A program made the translations under genes and the position numbers. Below are positions 13,441 to 24,110 of a DNA stretch of 64,000 nt, piece after piece. Each line of letters begins with the position of its first letter. Position 1 is the stretch's first letter. Source of the DNA: Dipylidium caninum (Eukaryota > Platyhelminthes > Cestoda > Cyclophyllidea > Dipylidiidae); assembly GCA_017562135.1 (NCBI GenBank), contig QEYB01000266.1, positions 1,116,001-1,180,000 of the forward strand. Direction: 5' to 3'. The notes beneath the pieces were generated by a model. That model saw nothing but the letters and a program-made list of their open reading frames with translations. It had not been told where the DNA came from and ran no database searches.

Positions 13441-16400
13441 ATGTCGGAGAATCCTGAAGAACTTCATAAAAAAGGAAATTCCTACTTTTCGGAAGGACAA
13501 TACTTGAAGGCAGCCGACTCTTACCAGGAATGTATTAAAAAGTCTGAAACCGACAGCAACCGCCAGCAAATTGCGTATCGAAACTTGGCGCAATGCTTCT
13601 TGAAGTTAGGCAAATATGACGTCGCCGTCAAGGCGGCAACTGAAGGTAATATACATATTCTTCCGAACTTATTATTAGCACTAAAAATATCGCCTCTTGA
13701 CACGAAAGCTCTTTATCGCCGTTCCGTCGCGTATGAAAAGTTAGGTGATCTTAAGGGATCGATTTCTGATGCACAAAAACTTATTCAAATAGAACCCAAT
13801 AATAATGCCATTAAAGATCTTATTCGACGCCTAGAATCGTTTGTTATGCAGGCAAAGGATTCTGCAAACAGCCTTAGAGGAAGAGTTGATTCGATGTTTT
13901 CTATATTAACGGATGCGAACTCATCTGACGACCGCATTGAGACAGTAATGTCTTGCTATAACTACTATCGGTCATAGGCTCTCTCTAATATGATAGTGTT
14001 AATTAAGGAGGAAAGTAAGACAGCTGTCGGAGAAATTTGGATACATCCCAATAGATCAAGAATTTTTGACCTTGTCAACAATTCCAATAACAAAATAGTT
14101 GATCTGACTCTTTCGTTACTGGAAGGTATCATGAGGGTTATGCCCAACTTAGTAAGTCATTGGTATTCCCTTAATTATATTTTCAAATATACTATATTTG
14201 GCAAAGGGAAAATGGGAACACAATACGTTCCCCTCCCCTTTAGCATCTTCACATAGGATTTTTATCCAACGCTAATTTTTGGTACAACTCATCAGGGTGT
14301 TACCATCTTTGAAAAATTGTCGTTGAAATACATATTTGGTCGGGTGTTCTCCTCCTCCCCGGATGTGTCTACTGGGATGTGCAGGTTCTTGTTCCACCTT
14401 TTGGAAAATATCACCCAAATTCGCTCTTATCAAAAGGCTCGTGATATCGCTGTAGAGGCGGCCAAGAAAGACAAATCGCAGGCCCAATCCTTCGTTCCTA
14501 AAGAGGTTTACCCCCCCCTATAAATTGGGTGAGTCTCGCTCCTTTTATTTTTTCATACCCCGCATCTATTCATTTTCTCCGTTTTACTCCCTAAATTTTG
14601 TCTTATTTTATCCTTTATCCTGTTTCATAAGTTTTCCGAGAACTACTAGTAATCGAGTATTGTGTTTTATCACCCTAGCTTCTCTCACAGTGCTCATTCT
14701 TTTAAAACATCTCCTTAATTAATGTGAGATGCCGCTAAGGACCTTTGTTTGGAATAATTATAAGTCCTTTCATTACTTCCTCGCATCCTCGAAGTAGGCG
14801 ACAGTATTTTGTCATAAAGTAGCGTTTTAGACTATTTCCTCACGTTAGGCCAAACACCGTTTGACTTTTCCCCAGTTTCGGCGCAAATTGATAGGATTTG
14901 CGGAAATCACCGATTAGCGCTTAACATCGAGTTATTTCAGCGGTACATGATTACACGAAGCTGCGCGGAGGCTGTCTGGCGAATTATGAAATCCCCAGAA
15001 AAATAATAAGTTTGGCTATTTGTTCCTTATAGGAGGCAATTTCATACGGTGAAGCCCTTGCGTCCCAAATTTGATCAGGATGTGCGAAGACCTCTTAATT
15101 TTAGTTGGCAGATTGTAACTCCATCTCTTCCCCATAGGCCAATTTGTCCTTTTAGTGCCGAACCTGGCGGCCAAACTGCCACGTGTTTCGGCGACGGCCA
15201 CCGCTGCACGCACGTGCGCGTCGTGCAGTTGGTGCGTCGGGGCCGCCGGTGTTTTCCCTGCTTTCCGTTGGTTAGTCCAACAAGCTCCCCAGGCCGGGGT
15301 CAATGATCTGCCCTCGGCAGAATCTTCTTTTTTTTACGTAACACTTTGGTCAGGTCGACTTTTCGATTTACTTTGTCCTTTCCATCTCTCATCTGAACTT
15401 CTTCTTCTTCCTCGTTATGTCATTTAATAATTTCCCGGTTCCAACCGTGTGTGAATAGACTAATTTGATGAACTCCCTTTTCAATTTGTAGTAAGCATGA
15501 GGAGTTAGGACGCGTTTCTTCGAATTTAGGGAGGCAGAATAGTTTTTTTCTTTTTATTTCTACTTCCCCAGTCAAGCACATTGGAATGGTCTATCGTTAG
15601 ACTGTAGGGTATTTCCTTCGGACATAAAAAGTCCCAATGGGCAGCATAATTCTTACTGGAAAAATTGCAGTAGTCGGTCTACTTGTTGAACTTCTTTAGC
15701 TTTAACAATGCCTCTGTTGATAAATTCAGTCATTCTTTATGGGACAGTGACATGTAGGCGAAAAATAATCTCCTCTTTAATATCCAATTCAAATTTCAGT
15801 AATAACGTGGGGGAAAATCCCCTTCAATTTAGACAATTTCTAGTAAATCCTACCTTTTAATTATTTCCTAACTTTTTCAATTTATTTACTGCTGTAGACG
15901 AGTAAAATCTTGCGTCCGAGGTGCGACGTGTCCCTGGTTATGTGAATGAAGGAAAGACGTGAATCTTGCAAGCGCATAAGCCGTCCGACGAATTGGCTTT
16001 TCAACGCTACAAAAGTACATGAGCAATGGGGGAAACACTAAGTGCGGCTGCCTTCGGCCAGCCACTAACTGCCTTTCTGACAGTAAAGTCATGCGTCTCT
16101 GTGTCAGTGAAGCATTTGGTGATTACCACTGAACTTGCGAATCCACAGGGCCACTGGTAACGGTGGCGTCTGGGTGCGTTTTCTGTTGGATGGCAGTAAC
16201 GAGTTCGCCGAACCGAATAAGCCATGCCAACATTTGGAAGCGGGTCGCCGGTGGAGGCCGGCAGGCCGTGCCTTGGGAGCGCCTTGTCGCCACGTCACAT
16301 GCTCATTCCTTCGTCTCGTCTGTTGGTTACACGTCTGTCGGTTGCGTCGCCATCTATGTCTTGGCGTCTCCCCAATCAGGCGAAAGATCTGGTTGATATC

Positions 16401-19400
16401 CCTTAACTTTAAATTTAATGCTATGGGCTGGTGGATGCTCCGGGGAGGGGCTATTTTGCATTCTAACCCGTTTTCCCAGGCTAATTGGTTATAAGTCGGG
16501 AAGATGTCGAACAAGAAGAAGAAGATGGATAGCACATTCCAAATCTCTGTTATATTGGCTTTGCGATGAGGTACACATGGCAACTAATTTTTTCTGTGTC
16601 GACTGAAGTTTGTCGAATCAACAATTGGTGCAATAAAAAGTTTGACAACATTTTCACCCTCCCTCAGTAAGCGCCCGCGAATCCCACTTTTCCCAGTGAC
16701 ATTCTTTCGCTCGGTGGCCTCTGGTCGTGCTTTACAAGGGCAGAAATATGATCTGTCGTTCATTTGTTTGGAGCGGCGTGTCCTTACCGACAATGTTCGG
16801 GTGCGAGTCATCCCCCGTTCCATAGAAACATGGTCGAGTTACGTTTCAAATAGGAAGGGAGGGTGCGTGACGAAAATGGGATAAGCAACAGCCGTGTCGG
16901 TAGCGTGAAACTCAAAGGTCTGTAGATTGCGGTTGCGGTACATGGGCACTTTTCACCGTGTCTTTGTCCATTTTCCTCCTCGCAGACGCATCGTTGGAGG
17001 GTTTGGTGGACGAGATTTTACGGCAAATTCTTCGTGCCACGAATAGTTACCGTCTGGAGGCCTTTGCCAGAGACATTCTTCTACAGCACTTAACTCGGTT
17101 CATACCTTTGGATACGGGCATTGGGTGGTCCAAACGCATTGTCTCCACCGAAGGTGAGCATTTTACACTGTCGTCTTTCCTCCCCGTGCTTGGATATTTT
17201 CGTCTTTACGCTTTCTGACTAAACTTAACGTTTTTATCAGACAATCTGGAGCGTATTTTGGAGGTCGCAGCAGCGACCTGTCCGATGTCAAAAGCGTCGA
17301 CAGAGGAATCAGAGTCCCCAGTGGTGAAATCACGTCCCAAGCCCCTTCTTGAGGAGGCCTCCTTCACCGAGGGACTGCCTGAGATCTCGCGAGGTGGGAT
17401 TCTTAAGACATCCCCTAACACTCGAATGATTGTTGCTTGTCTCCTCTCGCGCCTCTTCAACGACCTTCGCTCCGACCAGGATCGACAGCACTTCAGCTCC
17501 ATCTGCTGCGAATTTGTCATGTAAGTTTGGCGTATTGACTACACCGCCCACTTTCCGTCCCGCCCACTTTCCGTCCCTCGCCGAAGCGCTGAAACCCATC
17601 CATGGCCCTTTTCGGTGCTCACTTATAATCTGCCTCGCTACCCTACTCTCCCCCAATTCCTTTGATTTTCCGAACCCGATTCCGAAGCCTTGGACTCGAC
17701 AATGCCAGATACTTCACTGTGCCTTGGATGGCGGCATCTTGAAGTTGGGGAAATTTCGTTTTGCTCACGATGGCTAGCCGACGCTCTTGCTCACAGACTC
17801 TCCAATCGGCATCGCTCGGTATGCCCGGATTGCCGTCTTTCGTCACCTTGTTTTTGAGGCACTACAGTCCGGTGATAGGCGAAACTTGCTAAGGCTTGCA
17901 TTACTACTGGTTATTTTTCCAGATCAAAGTTTTGGTTGGTTTGCAGGGAAATCGTGGAAGAAACAAGGTTTGCATTACTAAATTGGTGCCCTCGCGTTCC
18001 GACCCCCATTCCAATGTCCTTTTTGGTCTACTCCACCCCATTAACAATCAGCTACGATCCCGCTTTCCTCAGTTTTTCTCAACATTGACCTGGTGGGTCG
18101 AGCTCCTCTCTGATCCTGACCCAAATCTTTCCGCAATGACAGTCGGAGGTAGAACACAGCCATTCCACTAGATGAGAAACGCTTGCGTGCGCGACAATCA
18201 GTTAGGTGGAGGACTTGACTTGGACTGGGAACTAAAGTAGGCTCTTGTCCGTATGTTGGGCCAGAAAGACAACGGGAACCATATTTTAGTTTTCCGCATA
18301 AACCCAATGTTTCATACCTAGGACTCTAACATTTCCTCTCCACTTCACCTTAATTGCCAAGTTAACTTGGCACCAACGCTGAACTTCCTCCGATCAGCCT
18401 TTTTAGTCTGCTCTCATATGGGTAGAATATCACTGCCTGCCAAGAAGGCGGAGACGATATTCGATTGTCATTTTTTGTCTCTGAGAATGACATATATTCT
18501 TGCCCCTCTCGTCTTCCTCTCCAACAGGGAGCTCCTAACGGACAAGTTCATTGAGAGCAAGGTGGAGGCGGCGGCAGTGATTGGCACTTTGTTCAGCGGA
18601 CCCTACGAGGTTGGCTCACGTGTTATCAGCACCGAGGGTATTCTGGAGGGCCTCCTTCTGCTTACTCAGTCGGAGAACCTCGCCTTCCAAATCATCGCCC
18701 TGGACACCATCATCTTGGCAACTAATAAGAAGGACAAATGTATGGCCATCATCAATCATGCTGTGCCCGTCCTCCGAGCTCTCTACAAGTCGCCTGATGA
18801 TAATGTCAAAGTTCGCGCCCTTCTCGTACGTCTATCAGCGAATATCATATATATGCCGAGACTGCTTACTGAAATGAATGACGAGAGGGTGCTTTTCAGG
18901 GACTGTGTAAACTTGGTGTATTGGGCGGATCGGATGCCAGTATGAAGAGCATGGCCGATGGTTCGACAGTGAACCTAATGAAGGCCTGTCGTCGACTCCT
19001 CCTTAGGGAGTCGAACACTGAAAAGCCGGGAAATGACGTGCGTAGTGAGGCAAACTCGACGCGTTGGGCTATTGACGGCCTGGCATACCTCAGCTTGAGT
19101 GGCGAAGTTAAGGAAGCCTTGACTAAGGATGAGATGCTGCTCAAGGCTGTCTACGGAGTTGTTGACGTGAGTGGACGACAGACATGTCGGGGTCCACGCT
19201 TCCCTTCTACTTGTTATTCCCTTTTTTAGCTGGGGTATTATGACATTGCGTTTCCCCTGGCCAGCCTTCTTGCCAATCTGACCAATAGTTTCGTGGAGAA
19301 GGAGATTACTCCCGAGATGTTGGAGATTGCTAAATTTGCAAAACAACACATTCCCCAGAAACATGAGGCAGATGAGCCGAAGTTTGTGACACAGCGGCGC

Positions 19401-22400
19401 ATCACCATGATAGATGCTGGCCTCGGCACTTGCTTGTACAACTTGACTAACAAACTGTTGACCAAAACCTCGGCCGCACAGCCGCCTGTCCGTGAAATCG
19501 TCTCACGGTGAGATGACAAACCAGTCTACTTAAAATTTTTCAGTAGCAAAATATCACCGATCACACTTTTTTAGGATCTATCTCGCGTGCGCGGAGTGTG
19601 TCGACCGTCGTGGTGTGTTGGTAGCTGCTGGCGCTGGGAAAGCCCTACTCAATCTGTCATTGGACGACAACACGGACGAAGGGAGATACGCAGCGTCGCA
19701 GGCCATTGCGAAACTAACTATCACTGCCGATCCGAGAATTACCTTCCCTGGAGAGCGGGTAAGATGGCGTCCACGCAGGAGAGGTGGTACACTTAAGTTT
19801 CAATTAGAAGAAAATAGAACTGTTTTAGGAAATTGAAACCCAAGGATTTTGTTTCTTTATTAATCGCTTCTTGGAAGACATGTGTCAATATTGTGGAGAA
19901 GGTCGTCTTTGTGTTTTGTTACCCTTCGCTTGCGCATTTTAAATCACTTAAAGCGGAAATTACGGCTTTTTTGTGACTTTGCGATCTCGTAATAAAATTT
20001 AAGCAAATTATTCCCATCTTAAATGCTAGACGAAGCAAACTATTCTGGTTTATTTGATTACGATACTTGTTAAGACAGCTTTAAACTCTGAGCCGACCGA
20101 CTAGCCTCATTTCTCTTCGACTTAACGCGAAAAAACATGGTTGTCGACGCCTCTTTTCCCACTTTTGATTGTGAACTCGCAAAGGTAGGATCTGTCGCAC
20201 GTCTCCCCTCCACTGGGTTTCGGCGGCTCGGTGGCTGACGGTGGGCGTGTGCCCCGAGTCCCCCTCCTTCTCTCCGCCCAGTGCCACCGCAGATGACTCC
20301 CCTCCCACCCTTAACATGTCCGCATTTTCACCCCAACATTTCCCCTATCCCACTTTTCAACCGGTACTTTTGAGGTATGCAGATTTTCGTTTGGGGATAG
20401 GACGTGTTAAAACTCCGGCTAGTTAAAACGCAACAAATTTGTTGTACTTTTTCAATGGGGCAATTGAGGCGTGTGAGATTAAGACGCATTAGCGAGCGGC
20501 ATTTCGGGCTCCAGAGCCGGCGAAGGTGCAAAAGTGTGTCTGGGACTTTTTAAGGGAATGGAAGAAATTCCACTTTTTCAAATGATGGACGTTGGATATC
20601 AAGACTCCCCTCTCTATGCGAACTTGGCTGAAAAGCGTTCCCAACTGCCCATTCGCCAATAGTTCCGGGAGCGCCAGTTTAAATAAATGAGTTTGGTATC
20701 TTTAAAATGCACACTTTTCTTATTCAATGGCCGGAGTCATTGTTCAAAAGCCCTTCCCAAGCACTAAAATGAACTTAAGTGTGAGTGAGAATTGTCGAAG
20801 GGATTTCGACGTTTCAGTTTGCACCGAAGTCAAGTCGAACTTGTTTTGCCAAAACGGCGGATTTTTAGTTGAAAGCGTTGATTTCCCTGACATCCACGTG
20901 ACCCGGTCGGCGAGCGACACAAGACAGCGAATACGCAGGTGCGGCGCCTTCGGCCACTCGTCTCGCCCCTCTCTTCTCCCCACTTGAATTGGTCGACCGC
21001 GGTGGTTGCCCACTTTCTCCGGGTCATGGCTGCAGACTCGGCCGTGTGCCCCAACGGTCTCTCATCGGTCTTTCAGTGCATTCCTACTTAATTTCTCGGG
21101 AGAGATGCGAATTTGCTCCTGTAGTGAGGCCAGACGTCGGCGGAAATTGGTTTGTGCCTGCTAGATGGAAGGAGGATGAGGCGGCGGAGGAGGATGAAAG
21201 GATTGGCTAACGTTCTTCGCGCCTTTAATCATTCTCTGGCATTAAAGTGTTCCATTGTCGCACGCAGCACCGTGTTTGAAAACTCTTTGGTGTCAGTTTT
21301 CATACTCATTTTGCAAAATATGAGATAGAACAATCGTAAGATCTCATGACCTCTGCCAGGTCGCAACTTTATGCCGAGATGCGGATTACTTACTTCACAA
21401 CCGCATGGAGGCTATTTTCGATGAATACTTTTCCTGTTAACCCGCTTGTCGCTCTATTCCATTGGGCTGTGACCACAAGATTGCCTCTTCCCCATGCGTT
21501 TGACTACGACTTTCTCTCTCCCTCCTCCGACATAGAGTCCACTGACGCCTGGTTTTGCTTTGCCTTAATTTTAGTCGCTTGAGGTGATTCGCCCACTCCT
21601 CCAACTCCTCGACATGGAGTGTCCCGCCCTGCAGAACTTTGAGGGTCTGCTCGCCCTCACCAACCTCGCCTCCCTCGACGACAAGCATCGGTACGCTCTC
21701 GGCGCGCTCATTGCCTCACTCAGCCTGTGGCCCCACATTCTGTGGGGATTGGGAGAAAGTCGCACCCCCTTCTAGTCCTTTCGCGCGGGGATGGGCTGTC
21801 AGGGCGGCAGGAGCATAGGCATTAAATTGCATGCAATCCAGCCTGAAAGTGGCGCGTTTCTCCCAAAGATTATCCCTGAAAAGTTTTCCATGTTTTTCAA
21901 AGAGTGTATCCACCATTCCTTCCCCTCCTTCCCTTGTCACGGAGAATCTTCCTGCCAGCGTGTGCCGAGTTCGCCACCACTTTCTACCCAACGGTGATGT
22001 GCTTCGGGTCACGCCCGACGACGCAGTGCGGCTGGCAGATTGCCTGGTGCTGCTCTGCACAGGGTTTTCGTCCTCTTAGCTACGGGTGGGAGAGCGCCAC
22101 ACACACACACACACACGATGGCCAAATTGGGGGTCTTCGATAGTCTGTTGACTGGAAAAATGCTCTTGCAAAGTGGCAGATTTGTTGTCTATTAAGAAGC
22201 TTCCCGAGATTTTTGGTCTTCCTGCCGAATATGATGTGCGGCGGCGAGGAGGAGGAAAGGAGGAGGAGGAGGCGATGATGTAGTCGTCGCCCCACTCGGT
22301 GTCTAACTTCGTCATATCAGAGTTTCATTTCTCTGGCAAAATTGCCGACAGACACCGCCATGAAAACATTCTTTACGCCCTAGAAAAGGAAGCACCGGCC

Positions 22401-24110
22401 TCTCCTCCAGTCTCTTGCACCCAGCACTTTCTCCTCCACGCCTCCCCTTTGCACTCGGAAGCGGGGCCGAATTCCCAAAAGTTAAGTGACATTTCTCCCT
22501 CCGGTTCTTCATTACTATCGCCCCTATAATCATCGCAGTGGTTTTCGCTCGACTTATTGACGGCCTTTTTGACTTAAACGAGTGAGAATAAACTGCTCGC
22601 TATGGAATAATGGGGGATCAGAAACCCATGCACTCTCCAAGTATTGCGTCGTTTATTTGCTATTCTCCCCATCTCCTCTCCATGAAATCCCCATTTCATT
22701 ACTTACTTTGATGTGCTGCTTTGCATCATCGCCGCCGTCGCTACCCACTCTCGACTTGGTGGCCGAGGCGAGTTCCCTTTTTGCCTACTTTAAGTCGGAA
22801 GGGAAGGTAGGTGAAAGTGAGTCGTGTTCAAACCGGGCTTAGGACATCTCTCACATCTTGCAACGTTTCCCCTTTTCCATGACATGACTCATCAAGCCAT
22901 TGGCCTTCTGCGTAATGCCAGGTCTGTGGGAGGTGAGGTGCCGCTGTCGTCGAAATCGGTGTACACTGAGATGTTTCTGTGTGCTCGTATGCCCTGTGCA
23001 CAAGCTGCCGAGGAGTACTGGCAGGAGGGCGGGGCTGGCGAGGGTGGAGCACTACATGTTCGAGGAGCACGAGGAGTTGCGTCGCGCCGCCGTGGAGTGT
23101 TTCGGCAACCTCGCTCAGCACCCCGCGGTCGTGGTGTCGTGTGGTGGTGACCTCCCCGCTGAGACGGTGAGCGGCGCTGCCTGCAGGTCGAGCGGCTCCG
23201 AAGTGGTGAAGTTGTTGACGCTCTACTGCTACGAAGAAAAGGACGTCTTTCTGGTGCGCGCCGCAGCCGGAGCCCTCGCCACTATGTCCCATGATCCGGG
23301 CATTCTGCGCAAAGTAACCCAGGTTTGTGATCCACCTTCACCTTCTTCTCTCCTCGTCATCCCTTTAACGCCTTTACTCCTTCCACTCCCGATGCAATAT
23401 CTTTCACTGATGGACGTCCACCGATTCTCCCCTCCCCTTGGTTGTCCTTGGCCCAGATCACTTTGTGTTGTTCATCCAATTAATTGACCTTCATGTCTAT
23501 GGGCCTCGTTCCGACCTTTTGCCGTTTTCTCCCACGTAGGTGGACAAGTGGACGGAGAAGATGGAGGCGCTGACGGCGCACCCCTCGCCGGCTATTCAGC
23601 ACCGCGCTGCCTTCCTCCTGCGCAACTTCATCGTCTGTGGCGACCGGGAAATGGCCCGCCAGATTGTCGATTCTCATCTGGTAGAGCTGATGGACTACCT
23701 TCAACACCTTCCCGACATCTCCGAGACTGAGACGCTGAGTCCGGAGACCATCGTCCTTGGGCAGGTGCTTCAACTTCCCGCTTTAGCTCCGTGCAAAGCC
23801 TTACACGATCATGCATACTTATAAAAAGTGCTCGGGTCATGTGGGAAAAGTCAGGTTGGTTGGTGAAGCGAGTGTATTTCTGCCCCACTGAAAACCTTCT
23901 TTCGACAGCATTCGCCAGTGGGAGATAGTTGTGCCACTGATATTGGCGTATTTCTTTCCATTCCTTTCACATGCACAGGGTCGTCCTAAAGCTGCGATGC
24001 GAAAAGAGGCGCAGGAGGAGAGGAAGAAGACGCGGGAACTCGCATCTGTCGCGATGCTCAAACTCATCGAGTACGGCTTCATCAAACGGACCGAGCCAGA
24101 GAATAGTTAG
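13441..24110 (+). CDS. UNC45: UNC-45 myosin chaperone (TPR-UCS), 14 exons
   Basis: UNC-45 is a cytosolic co-chaperone that binds Hsp90/Hsp70 through its TPR domain and folds myosin motor heads through its UCS domain. Exons: 13441-13645, 13679-13944, 13978-14151, 14296-14528, 16986-17153, 17241-17520, 18528-18825, 18900-19166, 19230-19507, 19575-19758, 21575-21690, 23025-23322 (or from 23013), 23540-23764 and 23979-24110. All junctions are GT-AG and in phase, except for the 8-C problem in exon 4. The product is about 1040 residues, against roughly 940-960 in animals. Three TPRs lie at about 6-39, 42-75 and 76-109. Carboxylate-clamp residues N13, N48, K78 and R82 are present, but the first clamp position is His9. 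UCS signatures include AKFAKQHIP, ALQNFEGLLALTNLAS and YMFEEHEELRRAA, and the tail is KLIEYGFIKRTEPENS. A Ser/Glu/Pro-rich insertion lies in exon 6. The start ATG was chosen because the TPR begins just after it. Family identity is very secure. Confidence 0.95.
13646..13678 (+). other. UNC45 intron 1, 33-nt micro-intron inside TPR2
   Basis: GTAATA...TTATTAG interrupts a Gly/Ala codon in the second TPR. It is exactly 33 nt and has no in-frame stop, so an unspliced reading adds 11 residues. Removing it restores the continuous TPR string KAATEALKISPLDTKALYRR, which argues strongly that it is an intron. Confidence 0.9.
13945..13977 (+). other. UNC45 intron 2, second 33-nt micro-intron
   Basis: GTAATG...GGTCATAG is also exactly 33 nt, in phase 0, and ends with an in-frame TAG. 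Splicing joins RIET to ALSNMIVLIKEES, which matches the region after the TPR domain in UNC-45 proteins. Confidence 0.9.
14511..14518 (+). other. 8-C run that breaks the UNC45 frame
   Basis: With eight C residues, exon 4 reaches TAA at 14521-14523 before the strong donor GG|GTGAGT at 14528/14529. With seven, the frame runs through to that donor in phase 1, exactly the phase that exon 5 (16986) requires. No other phase-1 GT donor is visible in the exon. A homopolymer sequencing or assembly error is the simplest reading; a real null allele is the alternative. Confidence 0.7.
14529..16985 (+). other. UNC45 intron 4, 2.46 kb
   Basis: The largest intron of the gene runs from GTGAGT to CCTCGCAG. 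Frames inside it on both strands, including a minus-strand frame of 159 codons at 16104-16583, show no domain or splice support. I see no nested gene. Confidence 0.75.
17521..18527 (+). other. UNC45 intron 6, 1.0 kb
   Basis: GTAAGT...CTCCAACAG. The flanking exons join within the helix before MELLTDKFIESK. Nothing else is seen inside it. Confidence 0.8.
19759..21574 (+). other. UNC45 intron 10, 1.8 kb
   Basis: GTAAGA...AATTTTAG splits the conserved FPGER|SLEVIRPLL junction of the UCS domain. Nothing else is seen inside it. Confidence 0.85.
22098..22116. repeat. (CA)n microsatellite
   Basis: Nineteen bases of perfect CA repeat lie inside UNC45 intron 11. It is short enough to be polymorphic and usable as a marker. 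Confidence 0.95.
22246..22272. repeat. (GGA)n purine tract
   Basis: A GGA-rich imperfect triplet repeat lies inside UNC45 intron 11. Confidence 0.85.

Larger units (their letters stand above)
21691..23024 (+). other. UNC45 intron 11, 1.3 kb, acceptor uncertain
   Basis: The donor is CATCG|GTACGC. Two in-phase acceptors exist, at 23024 (TGGCAG, better consensus) and at 23012 (CCGAG, adding four residues). Relative to vertebrate UNC45A, a few residues are missing before the YMFEEHE motif. The upstream acceptor or an unseen micro-exon could supply them. The intron holds a CA repeat and a GGA-rich tract. Confidence 0.7.

Noticed and set aside
16104..16583. 159-codon minus-strand frame inside UNC45 intron 4
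   Set aside because: No domain, no splice context, and overlapping plus-strand frames are equally open; looks like chance.
23167..23186. GT...AG pair of 20 nt inside UNC45 exon 12
   Set aside because: Too short for splicing, and removal would break the reading frame of the conserved UCS domain.
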